DNA from: Tenericutes bacterium HGW-Tenericutes-2
GTDB lineage: Bacteria; Bacillota_I; Bacilli_A; Acholeplasmatales; Acholeplasmataceae
Direction of reading: 5' to 3'
NCBI GenBank assembly: GCA_002839095.1
Contig: PGXL01000016.1
Span: 1 to 34,877, forward strand
DNA: 34,877 nt
The notes beneath the pieces were generated by a model that was not told the DNA's origin, made no database searches, and worked only from the letters and a program-made list of their open reading frames with translations. Position numbers and translations under genes: made by a program. Each line of letters opens with the position of its first letter. The stretch's first letter is position 1. Positions 22,240-30,970 of this stretch are shown here, piece after piece.

Positions 22240-23856
22240 TTATTTGTCTCTATTTGGTTTATATTTTGAAATCACTTTTTCAGCTGTTTTTATACCATCC
22301 ACTGCAGAGCTCATAATACCACCAGCATAGCCAGCACCTTCACCCATTGGATAAAGTCCAGATATATTAGATTGATGGTCTTCATTTCTTACAATTCGAA
22401 TCGGAGAAGACGATCTAGTCTCTACTCCTGTTAGTATCGCGTCATGCATCGAAAATCCCTTAATTTTCTGATTAAAATTAATCAACGCTTCCTTCATTGT
22501 ATCTGTGATATAGGAAGGGAATATATCTGTCATCTTAACAAACTTATATCCAGGTCTATAGGAGGGATTTACTCTTCCTATTTTAGTAGATAATCGATCA
22601 TTTAAAAAGTCACCTACCAGTTGAATTGGTGCGTTATAGTTAGATCCACCAAGTAAAAAAGCTTTTCTTTCATATCCTCTTTGAAACTCAACTCCCGCTA
22701 AAGGATCATTTGATCCAAAGTCTTCTGGATTGACATTAATAAGTAGAGCAGCGTTTGCATTTTCATAATCTCTTTTACTCTCGCTCATACCGTTTGTGAC
22801 AACTCCTCCTTCTTCAGAGGATGCACACATCACCCATCCACCAGGACACATACAAAATGTGTATGCAGTTCTATTGTTAGATGCATGATAGCTTAGCTTA
22901 TAATCTGCTGCACCAAGATTAGGTGATGATGTAAATTTCCCATATTGAGCTTCATTAATCATTTGCTGAGGATGTTCAATACGAACACCTATTGAAAATG
23001 CTTTTTGGATGATGTCAACTTTTTGCTTGTGTAAAACTTCAAATGTATCTCTAGCACTATGGCCAATACCCATTAAGCAAACATTAGTCTTTATCTCATC
23101 TTGATTGTTTACAATAACGCCTTTTAAGGTCTTATTTTCAACGATAAAGCTTGTTACCTTCGCATCAAATATAACTTGACCACCTAATGAAATGATTTCT
23201 TCTCTAATTTTTTTTATAACTACTCTTAAAACGTCAGTTCCTACATGAGGTTTATTAATATATAGAATTTCAGGCTGTGCTCCTGCTTGAACTAATGATT
23301 CTAAAACAAGACGACATCTTAAATCACTAATTAATGTGGTTAGCTTTCCATCAGAAAACGTACCTGCCCCACCTTCACCAAACAAAATGGTAGAGCCTTC
23401 ATTATATTCACCAGTTTCATAGAAATGATCTACGTTTTTAGAACGCTTTTCAACATCAAATCCTCGCTCTAAAACAATTGGTTTATATCCTCTTCTAGCA
23501 AGTAAAAGTGCAGCGAATATACCTGAAGGACCAAACCCAATAATAACGGGTGGGTAATCTAATTTTTCTATACCCGATTCAATATCTTGATATGCTAAAA
23601 TAGGAGCTTCACTAAGCCCTTTTATTTTTTTATCTAAAAAGTATTTCTCATTATTAACTTCAATATCTACACTATATACAAAATGAACATGATCCTTTTT
23701 TCTCGCATCAATTGCCTTTTTATAAATAGATAAAGATGATATATCTCTATCCTGCATTCGATAGTTTTCAATGATATATTTTTTTAGACTAACCTTTTCT
23801 GATTCAGTAGTCAATGCCTTATTTAATTCAAGCTTAATATCAGTTATTCTAATCAT
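22240..23856 (-). CDS. FAD-dependent oxidoreductase of the COG2509 family
   Basis: This 538-residue flavoprotein carries an N-terminal domain of about 100 residues typical of COG2509, then a Rossmann FAD-binding motif GFGPSG (107-112) with Glu130 for the ribose. The family blocks LFGEGGAGTFSDGKLTT, FCMCPGGWVMCASSEEGG and MGEGAGYAGGIMSSAVDG are present. Members of this family are widespread, but their substrate is not established. ATG 23856 has GAGGTCAT upstream. The gene begins six bases after the BaiN-type gene ends and shares its transcript, so the two flavoproteins may act on related substrates. Confidence 0.85.
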   Translation of the reverse strand: MIRITDIKLELNKALTTESEKVSLKKYIIENYRMQDRDISSLSIYKKAIDARKKDHVHFVYSVDIEVNNEKYFLDKKIKGLSEAPILAYQDIESGIEKLDYPPVIIGFGPSGIFAALLLARRGYKPIVLERGFDVEKRSKNVDHFYETGEYNEGSTILFGEGGAGTFSDGKLTTLISDLRCRLVLESLVQAGAQPEILYINKPHVGTDVLRVVIKKIREEIISLGGQVIFDAKVTSFIVENKTLKGVIVNNQDEIKTNVCLMGIGHSARDTFEVLHKQKVDIIQKAFSIGVRIEHPQQMINEAQYGKFTSSPNLGAADYKLSYHASNNRTAYTFCMCPGGWVMCASSEEGGVVTNGMSESKRDYENANAALLINVNPEDFGSNDPLAGVEFQRGYERKAFLLGGSNYNAPIQLVGDFLNDRLSTKIGRVNPSYRPGYKFVKMTDIFPSYITDTMKEALINFNQKIKGFSMHDAILTGVETRSSSPIRIVRNEDHQSNISGLYPMGEGAGYAGGIMSSAVDGIKTAEKVISKYKPNRDK

Positions 23857-23862
23857 ATGACC

Positions 23863-25077
23863 TCAACTGCTCGCATGCATACCAGCTAGATACGCACTTG
23901 ACCATGCCCACTGGAGATTATATCCTCCACATAAACCATCAATATCAATAATTTCTCCTGTAAAATACAATCCTTTAACCAATTTTGATTCCATGGTTTC
24001 CCTGTCTATTTCACTAATCTGAATACCACCAGCAGTGACTTGAGCATCCTCAAATCCATGACTTTCCTTCACTAAAAATCTCCAATCAAAGAGTAGGTTT
24101 ACTAATTTATTTTTTTCTTTATTAGGAACAGATGATACAAGCATCGATGGATTATGAATTCCAGCTTCCTTTAAAATAGAAGGAATGATTTTCTTATGGA
24201 TTAAACCAACTAAACTAAAATCAATTGGCTTATTCAAAGATAAGCTTAATCTCTTTTCTACATCTTTTCTTGTTAATAAATTGACTAAAATAACCTTAAC
24301 CCATACTTCTTCTTTTTGAGCTAAAAAAGCATTCGCTTTTCTACTCAATTGTAATATCGTTGGTCCACTAATTCCAGATTTCGTAAATAAAATATCTCCC
24401 TGTTCTTCCTGTAGCACAAGGTTTCTATGGATAAGTTCTACTCGACCTGGAAACTTCACACCATCTAGGTGCTTTAAATAAGGGCTATCTAGCTTTAATT
24501 TAACTAGTGCTGGAAAGATGTGCGTTGTATGATGTCCAAGCGCTTTTGCTAGTTGATATCCAGAGCCATCGCTACCAGATGATGGCATTGCTTTACCACC
24601 AGTACTTAATATAACCTTATCTGCAGTATATGTATTTCCATTATCAAGGATAACAGTAAATAAATTGTTCGTCTTTTTAATTTCTTTAACATAAGCTTCA
24701 GTAACGACCTTGACACCAATGCGGTCTAGTTCATAGACTAAGACATCAACAATACTAGATGCTTGTTCGGATAATGGATATGCTTTACCTTGATCTTCAA
24801 CCTTTGGAGCAATTCCTAATTCTTCAAAAAAAGCAAAAGTCTTTGTTGGACTAAATGCCTGAAAAGCCTTTGAGACAAACTCAGGATGATTATAATCATT
24901 TTCGGTTGCAGTTGCATTGGTAAAATTGCACCGACCATTGCCGGTAGCTAATATCTTTTTACCTATTTTTATGTTGCGCTCTAAAATCGTGACATTTGCT
25001 TGATTTCTTCTAGCAATAATCGCTGCTAATATCCCGCTTGCTCCGCCACCAATAACTATAATATTTTGTCTTTTCAT
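23863..25077 (-). CDS. BaiN/HI0933-family flavoprotein (COG2081)
   Basis: This 404-residue protein belongs to the HI0933/YhiN flavoprotein family; named members include the bile-acid reductase-annotated BaiN, but most have no known substrate. The N-terminal FAD motif is VIGGGASGILAA, followed by the family signatures KILATGNGRCNFTN and STGGKAMPSSGSDGSG. The C-terminus has VTAGGIQISEID and the closing GEIIDIDGLCGGYNLQWAW. All the expected blocks are intact. AAGGTGATG precedes ATG 25077. The stop codon TGA lies just upstream of the next gene's ribosome site, so the two are tightly coupled. Confidence 0.86.
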   Translation of the reverse strand: MKRQNIIVIGGGASGILAAIIARRNQANVTILERNIKIGKKILATGNGRCNFTNATATENDYNHPEFVSKAFQAFSPTKTFAFFEELGIAPKVEDQGKAYPLSEQASSIVDVLVYELDRIGVKVVTEAYVKEIKKTNNLFTVILDNGNTYTADKVILSTGGKAMPSSGSDGSGYQLAKALGHHTTHIFPALVKLKLDSPYLKHLDGVKFPGRVELIHRNLVLQEEQGDILFTKSGISGPTILQLSRKANAFLAQKEEVWVKVILVNLLTRKDVEKRLSLSLNKPIDFSLVGLIHKKIIPSILKEAGIHNPSMLVSSVPNKEKNKLVNLLFDWRFLVKESHGFEDAQVTAGGIQISEIDRETMESKLVKGLYFTGEIIDIDGLCGGYNLQWAWSSAYLAGMHASS

Positions 25078-25140
25078 GACATCACCTTATCTATCTTTTA
25101 CCAAACAATTATATCATATTGGATACGCTTATAAATAAAA

Positions 25141-25164
25141 AAATCAAAACTTGAATTTTGATTT
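25141..25164. terminator. Bidirectional terminator between the flavoprotein pair and the 93-residue gene
   Basis: Perfect 9-bp stem aaatcaaaa (25141-25149) with ttttgattt (25156-25164). T-runs occur on both sides; the minus-strand one fits termination of the gene ending at 25188. Confidence 0.65.
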
Positions 25165-25187
25165 TTATCATATTGTAATTTTTTAAT

Positions 25188-25469
25188 TTACTTTTCCTTA
25201 AACCACATCAATAAACCCGCTAAAAGAGAGCCAACAAATGCTATTGCAGCAAATGATCCGTAAAGTAAAAATCCTAGAGCACCCCAATCATCTGACACGA
25301 GTCCTAAAATCCAGAAAACAAGACCTAGTAAAAAGAATATGGCTGGTAAAACAAAAACAGCCTTTTTATTTATTTTTACAATAAAGATGTCTATCAAATA
25401 AGATATTCCAAAAACAATCAATACTGCAATTCCGAAAGTAAAAATTTGATTAAATACATTTAAAATCAT
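25188..25469 (-). CDS. Small membrane protein, three helices (YesK-like at best)
   Basis: This 93-residue hydrophobic protein has three likely helices: about residues 8-30, 37-58 and 67-89. The loop VSDDWGALGFLLYG between the last two is acidic and aromatic. It ends in a short charged tail (WFKEK). The layout loosely resembles small YesK-like membrane proteins of Bacillus, but the match is weak. AAAGGATT lies upstream of ATG 25469. Single gene with its own terminator. Confidence 0.55.
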   Translation of the reverse strand: MILNVFNQIFTFGIAVLIVFGISYLIDIFIVKINKKAVFVLPAIFFLLGLVFWILGLVSDDWGALGFLLYGSFAAIAFVGSLLAGLLMWFKEK

Positions 25470-25562
25470 AGCTTAATCCTTTAACTATCTATTTTACATT
25501 CATTTTATCACTATTATAAGATGTGTCAAATGATTTGATAGATCGCGTATGAATGGTATGGA

Positions 25563-26255
25563 TTAAACGGAACTATTTGTTTTTCTTTTCATCAAATTAG
25601 TTATTCCTTTATGAATGAAAAATAGATAAGGCATACCTAGATTAGTCTCTAGAAGAGAGTTAATAATTAGTGGTTGAAACCCTTGTGGTCTGATTCCAGA
25701 CAATAATAGAACTGCTTCCCATGAGAATTGCACAATGATTCCAATGAATAAAAGTCTGAAAATGGGTACCTTTTCATTACTTTTCGTAATTAGATTATAG
25801 ACAATGACAAATACATATCCAACAAGCAACATAATTGCCATAGCACCATGATAGCTACCTGTGCCACGAGATATGCTAATATTAGAAAAATTTCCACCAA
25901 AGTTCTGAGAAATCAAGGCAATCGAGAACCAACAAATCACGATGAGTAATGAAAATTCTTTAATATGTTTATCTCGATCTAAGAATAGCCATATCCAAAG
26001 GAAGTTAGTAAATCCATAGCTAATTGAAAGCCATAGTAAAAATAGCATCGTATTCGCGCCTTCAACAACTCTTGTTTGTAATAATAAGTAAAAAATCCCG
26101 TAATCAACAATGAAATAGATGAATGCTCCTGCAATACCAAAAAAAAGAGCTTTGTATTTTTTTAGATGAATAATTAATATACTCAACGATATAAGAAAAA
26201 TGATGTCTAATATAATATGCATACCATTAAGTTCTCTTGCTACCAAATAATCCAT
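25563..26255 (-). CDS. Multi-pass membrane protein, unknown function
   Basis: This 230-residue protein has about seven hydrophobic helices across its length. The most distinctive stretch is near the end: WEAVLLLSGIRPQGFQPL followed by SLLETNLGMPYLFFIH, which combines helix ends with conserved-looking Trp, Glu, Arg and Pro residues and may mark an active or binding site. A glycine-rich outer loop (NFGGNFSNISISRGTGSYHG) precedes helix five. GAGGTGA lies upstream of ATG 26255. I recognise no family name. It stands alone between the 93-residue gene and the HTH gene. Confidence 0.6.
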   Translation of the reverse strand: MDYLVARELNGMHIILDIIFLISLSILIIHLKKYKALFFGIAGAFIYFIVDYGIFYLLLQTRVVEGANTMLFLLWLSISYGFTNFLWIWLFLDRDKHIKEFSLLIVICWFSIALISQNFGGNFSNISISRGTGSYHGAMAIMLLVGYVFVIVYNLITKSNEKVPIFRLLFIGIIVQFSWEAVLLLSGIRPQGFQPLIINSLLETNLGMPYLFFIHKGITNLMKRKTNSSV

Positions 26256-26403
26256 ATTCACCTCATGTTATAATGATGTTTTATTAATGAAAGTTCTATT
26301 TATTAATATATTAGCATTCTAACATGTATATGTAAACATTCCTTTGTGTTAATTAAACTAGCAATCTAGTAGTAATCAAAGAAATACGCATAGATTAATA
26401 AAA

Positions 26404-26452
26404 AAACCACAACCTCTGCTCACAACTATTTGTGAGTTTACTGATTGTAGTT
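26404..26452 (-). terminator. Intrinsic terminator of the HTH gene
   Basis: An inner perfect stem ctcacaa/ttgtgag (26419-26425 with 26430-26436) is extended by an outer imperfect stem (aaccacaacc with gattgtagtt). On the minus strand six T follow. Confidence 0.65.
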
Positions 26453-26484
26453 ATTTTTCTTTAGTACACTATACCAATCAAACA

Positions 26485-26667
26485 TTATTCAGGCTTATTT
26501 GTTCCTCTACTGATAAACTCCTGAAGTGCTTTATCGGTAACTCTCCAATACTTACCGATTTTAACGGCTTTTAAATTATGTAGTTTAATGAAATTGTAGA
26601 TTGTTCTAGGTGTAACTTTTAAAATCTCTGAAACTTCTTCGATTGTGTATAACTTAAACTCGCTCAT
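26485..26667 (-). CDS. Excisionase-type helix-turn-helix DNA-binding protein
   Basis: This 60-residue protein is a single HTH_17/MerR-like domain: LYTIEEVSEILKVTPRTIYNFI forms the helix-turn-helix and VKIGKYWRVTDKALQEFI the wing and last helix. Such proteins act as excisionases or small regulators. No integrase, attachment site or phage gene lies nearby, so a stand-alone regulator is more likely here. ATG 26667 is preceded by GGAGGTGGAGACA; a GTG upstream would overlap that site. It has a near-consensus promoter and its own terminator. Confidence 0.8.
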   Translation of the reverse strand: MSEFKLYTIEEVSEILKVTPRTIYNFIKLHNLKAVKIGKYWRVTDKALQEFISRGTNKPE

Positions 26668-26682
26668 TGTCTCCACCTCCAA

Positions 26683-27103
26683 CAGTAAAAACTAAATTCT
26701 ATATAAATTGTAGCATTTATTAACCATAAAATCAAGTGAAATAGTTGTTGTTTTGCCATTTTAAAGTGAAGATGAGTGCGTTTTTTACATTTTCATACAG
26801 TATTCATGTTTTTATTTATTTTTCATTACATATTAGGTTGATTTGTGAATCATAGAAACACGATAGATGAGCGCTATAATATCATCAATTTATTGCTATT
26901 ATAAACTATATGATATTAGATATAATTAATTTTTAGTTTGAAAATTAATAAAGTGATTTAGATTAATAAAAAATTATTCATTTATTCCTATCCAATCAAT
27001 AAATTCTATTCAAATGATTCACTTATATATATTGCTATCCAAATGGGTTCTCCTATTTTTGGAGATGGTTCACAGTTAATTCATTTCTCAATCTATTTAA
27101 TTT
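26683..27103. other. AT-rich intergenic region with the HTH gene promoter
   Basis: The right flank of the HTH gene holds its promoter (26707-26735). The remaining roughly 370 bases are very AT-rich, with no supported coding sequence. A short hairpin (tctcc/ggaga, about 27048-27066) lies after the 27104 gene without a T-run. No RNA gene or repeat array is recognised. Confidence 0.5.
26707..26735 (-). promoter_or_regulatory. Promoter of the HTH gene
   Basis: TTGATT (26730-26735) and TACAAT (26707-26712) are 17 bases apart on the minus strand, with an extended -10 TGC before TACAAT. Confidence 0.65.
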
Positions 27104-27916
27104 TTATGATTGATCCTCATCACCATAATAAACTTTAAAATTCACATTACAAATACTACTAAGTTGAAACCATAGGTTTTCATCATCATTTGATAAAGCA
27201 AGAAAATGATTACTTCCAGCTTGATTAAATCCATCGGCACTAAAAGCCAATTGAACTTCTATCATCCCACTTTGAACACTCTCATCAAAGTCGGGGTCTT
27301 GTTGCTCTAACCAGATAATAACTCGAAAAAACTTAATTTCTCCAGGTCTTAAATTATCTATTTCCGCTCTAAAAACGATGTTTTGTGTCAGAAAATCAAT
27401 ACCTGTAGGCATTTGCTCATATGTCGGTTGGTTGTTGAACTCATCTGCTTGATCAATTTTTTGATACATTTGACTCTCGTCATCTTCAATCACGATGATT
27501 CTAATGAAATCATCAATATGATTAAAAACCGAAGTAATCTTCATGTAATACCGAACGTCTATCGTATCTGCTCCACTATTCTTGAGGTAAAAGCTGTATG
27601 ACATATATTTATTATTCGGATCTATATAATAACCTTCACTGTTTTGTATGTCATCTAAAATAATATCATTATATGTAACTTCGGAATATATATATGAATC
27701 AATAGTTAATCTTGAGGTTGATGAATCAAATGTTACACTCTCAGAAATTTCTATACCTCTCATTGATGCAGGACTTGGGCCAACTGTCATTGTGAAATTC
27801 CCAGTATAAAGTCTAGCATATAAGATTGATCCAATAGATATAGAGAGTAAAATTAGAAATACTCCTAAAAATAGATGATCAGTTATCTTTTGATGATTGT
27901 CTTTGAATGGTTCCAT
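27104..27916 (-). CDS. Membrane-anchored beta-rich surface protein, TasA/camelysin-like by layout
   Basis: This 270-residue protein has one membrane anchor (about residues 15-37), then an extracellular, beta-strand-rich part. Blocks such as MSYSFYLKNSGADTIDVRYY followed by an amphipathic stretch, and NLRPGEIKFFRVIIWLE, recall the TasA/camelysin type of surface beta-sandwich, but the similarity is by eye only and no SipW-type signal peptidase is seen nearby. ATG 27916 has AAAGGAAT upstream; the start at 27934 is before that site. The gene lies 43 bases after the WG-repeat lipoprotein gene and is probably in the same operon. Function unknown. Confidence 0.6.
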   Translation of the reverse strand: MEPFKDNHQKITDHLFLGVFLILLSISIGSILYARLYTGNFTMTVGPSPASMRGIEISESVTFDSSTSRLTIDSYIYSEVTYNDIILDDIQNSEGYYIDPNNKYMSYSFYLKNSGADTIDVRYYMKITSVFNHIDDFIRIIVIEDDESQMYQKIDQADEFNNQPTYEQMPTGIDFLTQNIVFRAEIDNLRPGEIKFFRVIIWLEQQDPDFDESVQSGMIEVQLAFSADGFNQAGSNHFLALSNDDENLWFQLSSICNVNFKVYYGDEDQS

Positions 27917-27959
27917 ATTATCATTCCTTTCCATAATTACTTATAATTAAGAAAACAAA

Positions 27960-29639
27960 CTAATGGAGGGGACTATATGTTGGCATTTGTGAAATACCAT
28001 CATACATCTCTGTCCCTACTTTAACGAAATCAAAGGTCATAATCATATACTTGCCATCTTGACTAAATACGTAATATCGATCATATAGCGAGCGTTCATA
28101 ATTAAACAAACGATCTTTTGTAACAATCTTAAAGAAATTATCTGTCAAATGTTCTCTTATGTTAGTATATCCACCATTATTATAATCGATGGTTTGTAGT
28201 GTTGAAAACATTTCATACGTCATATTTTTGGCTTCTACTACTTCATGATTCTCTGTTATATAATACATATTCGTGAATGCTTGTTTGTCGGTTATTGATT
28301 CATCAATTACTCCCATCCATTGTTTATCAATATGTATTAAATTTTCAGCTGAATAAACTGCATTCCCTTCGTCATCAAGTAGAAACGTTGTTTGTTTTTC
28401 TTGCACATCATCGTCATCAAAAGCATAAAACATCTTCAATTCAGGTGAATAGCTTATATAAGAATATGCTCTACTGATTATTTCAAATTCTCTATTGATT
28501 AAATAATAGTTATTATCTTTTCCAATGTAGGCTAATCCATACTCGTTAAACGCGCCTGCATAATTGTATTCCATAGATAAAGGTTCGCCTAGTTGGTTGA
28601 CATATTGTACTCCTTTTTCAAAGATCGTATCGCTACAACAGCTTGAAATAACGTAAAGATTTTCATCTGCCTTAAAAAAGGTTTGCACTCTTTCATAATC
28701 TTCTAGTGAAAATAGTTTTTGTAGGCCTTCGTAAAAATGAGCAACTTGGTTTTGATCTATTCCAACAAATAAATTCTTGTTGTGATTTACAAAGGAAAAC
28801 GAGGTATTAGATAACCTTAAACCTGAGTGATGATCTACTATTACCTTATATCGAAGTGTCGTATCTTCAATGAAAATATATTCTTCATTTGCTTCTATTA
28901 TTGACCCATAGGTGTAGCCTTCTTGATTTCCTATACGGTTACCTTGTTTCGTATAAACATACATCAGTGGGTCTTCTCGATAAAAGAATACATCTTTGAA
29001 TTGAAAAATAGTTCCGCTTAACACCTCTATTTCATTTAAAATATTAAACTCTGCATCAAGAAAACTATACACTCTATCCTTAAGAGCAAGATATCCATCT
29101 TTATCATTATGCATAATGATACGATGATATGACTCTATTAAATCAAATCGAGGATGATTAACATCAAAGATGTAATACCTATCCTCAATAAAAACTGTTA
29201 ATTTTTCATCATGAATAACCATTCCTTGACGATTTGTGTTTTCTAATCTCAAAATCAATTCCGCTTTTGAATTATAAAAGAGTCTCTCATCATCTACTAT
29301 GGCTTCAAAATAACTCGGTCTTTCTGGTGTACGTGAATAACTCATATATCGCTGTTCTATATGCTTGATCTCTTCATGTGTAACAATCTTTTTATTTTTA
29401 TAGTTAATCAAATGAAATCCTTCGTTGTCCTTTGCAAGTGCAATACCTTCTTTAGTAAATGGAGAAAGCATATCATAAGTAAATGGTATGACCAACTCTC
29501 CTAACTGATTAATCGCACCATATTTTCCATCCTTTATTACTGAAAAATAGATCATTTCATCATCTTCTAATGAATTTTTACAAGAAGCTAAAGCAAAAAA
29601 ACTACAAAGTAAAATTGCAATCAGTATTATTTTTTTCAT
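27960..29639 (-). CDS. WG-repeat-containing lipoprotein
   Basis: This 559-residue protein has a lipoprotein signal ending FALASC (Cys20), so it sits on the outer face of the membrane. The first part shows a clear WG-type repeat (GKYGAINQLGELVIPFTYD, then a second GIALAKDNEGFHLIN unit), and further degenerate units follow (for example FEKGVQYVNQLGEPLSMEYN and GLAYIGKDNNYYLINREFEI), consistent with a propeller- or beta-repeat fold along most of its length. ATG 29639 has GGGGGG seven bases upstream; the in-frame start at 29654 is upstream of that site. The beta-rich anchored protein follows 43 bases later. WG-repeat proteins often have unknown binding functions. Confidence 0.75.
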   Translation of the reverse strand: MKKIILIAILLCSFFALASCKNSLEDDEMIYFSVIKDGKYGAINQLGELVIPFTYDMLSPFTKEGIALAKDNEGFHLINYKNKKIVTHEEIKHIEQRYMSYSRTPERPSYFEAIVDDERLFYNSKAELILRLENTNRQGMVIHDEKLTVFIEDRYYIFDVNHPRFDLIESYHRIIMHNDKDGYLALKDRVYSFLDAEFNILNEIEVLSGTIFQFKDVFFYREDPLMYVYTKQGNRIGNQEGYTYGSIIEANEEYIFIEDTTLRYKVIVDHHSGLRLSNTSFSFVNHNKNLFVGIDQNQVAHFYEGLQKLFSLEDYERVQTFFKADENLYVISSCCSDTIFEKGVQYVNQLGEPLSMEYNYAGAFNEYGLAYIGKDNNYYLINREFEIISRAYSYISYSPELKMFYAFDDDDVQEKQTTFLLDDEGNAVYSAENLIHIDKQWMGVIDESITDKQAFTNMYYITENHEVVEAKNMTYEMFSTLQTIDYNNGGYTNIREHLTDNFFKIVTKDRLFNYERSLYDRYYVFSQDGKYMIMTFDFVKVGTEMYDGISQMPTYSPLH

Positions 29640-29756
29640 ATTTGTGCCCCCCAATTATAAATATATTAAATTTTTAAATAATCGCATCTATAGACTGAAC
29701 TATACATCAAATAATTAACTTAATTATATCATGATTAGAGATACATAAACAAGATG

Positions 29757-29796
29757 AAAAAAGCTTGCTCCAATGTATTATCGGACACAAGCTCTA
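29757..29796 (-). terminator. Intrinsic terminator of the potABCD operon
   Basis: Stem agcttg (29762-29767) with caagct (29788-29793), extended weakly within the loop. On the minus strand six T follow. Confidence 0.65.
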
Positions 29797-29818
29797 TAGT
29801 TTTTTATTCTATTTAGGA

Positions 29819-30970
29819 CTAACCTGTAACAACCTGTTGAACCATGGATGTAATAGCATCTATAGCTGAAGAACTTAGAGTAGTCATTGGATAGAATGAG
29901 CCTTCACGATCCTTATTGTAATAAGTAAGGTTTGCTAATGCCCAATTCTTATACCAATCATCAGTTGATGTTTGGTAAGAAACGATAATGTCATAAGCTT
30001 CTTCTAATGCTGTAGCATAACCAACAACTTCAGAATTTAATGCTACCACTTCAGGATCAAGTAAATAGTTAATAAATTGATGTGCACCATCGATATTTTT
30101 GGCAGTTTTAGGAATAACCATACCATCAATAAATACTAAAGTATTTTCTGGTATATAAATATCAAAGTTAGCTCTAACTTGTTCCAAGCTCTTACCTTCA
30201 TCTAGTTGAATATATAGACGGTCTAGATAATCACCCGTATAAGTAAATGCCATATCTAGGTTATCAGCTTCGATATCACGCTTTAACATATCATCACCCC
30301 ATTGAGTGAAGTTAGCATTTTGTAAATCAAGCTTAACTTGATTTAAATAAGCTGTTGAATAATCGTTTGGATTTTGATCGCGATAAAGCATAGCAGCTGC
30401 ATAAGCAAATTGAGCAACATCATACATGCCACGTCTTGCATTAGGGAAATGTGTGGTTGCATCAAAATATGCAGCCCATCCATATTGGTTTAATGCTTCC
30501 TTCAATCCAGAAACACGGTTATTATAAATGATACCAAATGTTCCCCAAAAGTAAGGAACCATATAATCTTTGTAGTCAACAGTTTTGCCATTTCTTTCAA
30601 AGGTTGTCTCAGCCATAGAGTCAAAAATTTGTTCAACCCCATCCATATAAGTCACATCATCATAATTTGGAAGCTTCGAATAGTCTAGTGCATGAAGCAT
30701 ATCTTCTTCATACATTTTTTCAATCATGTAATCTGATGGGATAACCAAATCAAAGGATGTTGTTCCACTCTTAATCTTTGAATAGAAGAGTTCGTTTGAA
30801 TCAGCGACACTGATTTTCACATTAATCCCATATTCGTTTTCAAAGTTTTTAACAACTTCTTCGTTAATATATTCACCCCAGTTTAAGATATTTAATACTG
30901 GACGTGAGTCACAAGCAGATGCCCCAATTGCAACTAGTGCAAGGACTATGATAAGTAATAGTTTCTTCAT
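29819..30970 (-). CDS. potD: Spermidine/putrescine-binding lipoprotein PotD
   Basis: This 383-residue substrate-binding lipoprotein of the polyamine ABC importer has a signal peptide ending GASAC (Cys20). Mature sequence blocks LNILNWGEYINEEVVKNFE, FDLVIPSDYMIEKM and VPYFWGTFGIIYNN match PotD, as does the late QFINYLLDPEVVALNSE. The gene starts inside the stop of potC (4-base overlap), with AAGGAAC as ribosome site. Its place as the last gene of potABCD is typical of Firmicutes and mollicutes. Exact preference for spermidine or putrescine cannot be told. Confidence 0.92.
   Translation of the reverse strand: MKKLLLIIVLALVAIGASACDSRPVLNILNWGEYINEEVVKNFENEYGINVKISVADSNELFYSKIKSGTTSFDLVIPSDYMIEKMYEEDMLHALDYSKLPNYDDVTYMDGVEQIFDSMAETTFERNGKTVDYKDYMVPYFWGTFGIIYNNRVSGLKEALNQYGWAAYFDATTHFPNARRGMYDVAQFAYAAAMLYRDQNPNDYSTAYLNQVKLDLQNANFTQWGDDMLKRDIEADNLDMAFTYTGDYLDRLYIQLDEGKSLEQVRANFDIYIPENTLVFIDGMVIPKTAKNIDGAHQFINYLLDPEVVALNSEVVGYATALEEAYDIIVSYQTSTDDWYKNWALANLTYYNKDREGSFYPMTTLSSSAIDAITSMVQQVVTG

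Noticed and set aside
26485-26667. Prophage or integrative element marked by the excisionase-type protein
   Set aside because: No integrase, phage structural gene or attachment repeat was found nearby.
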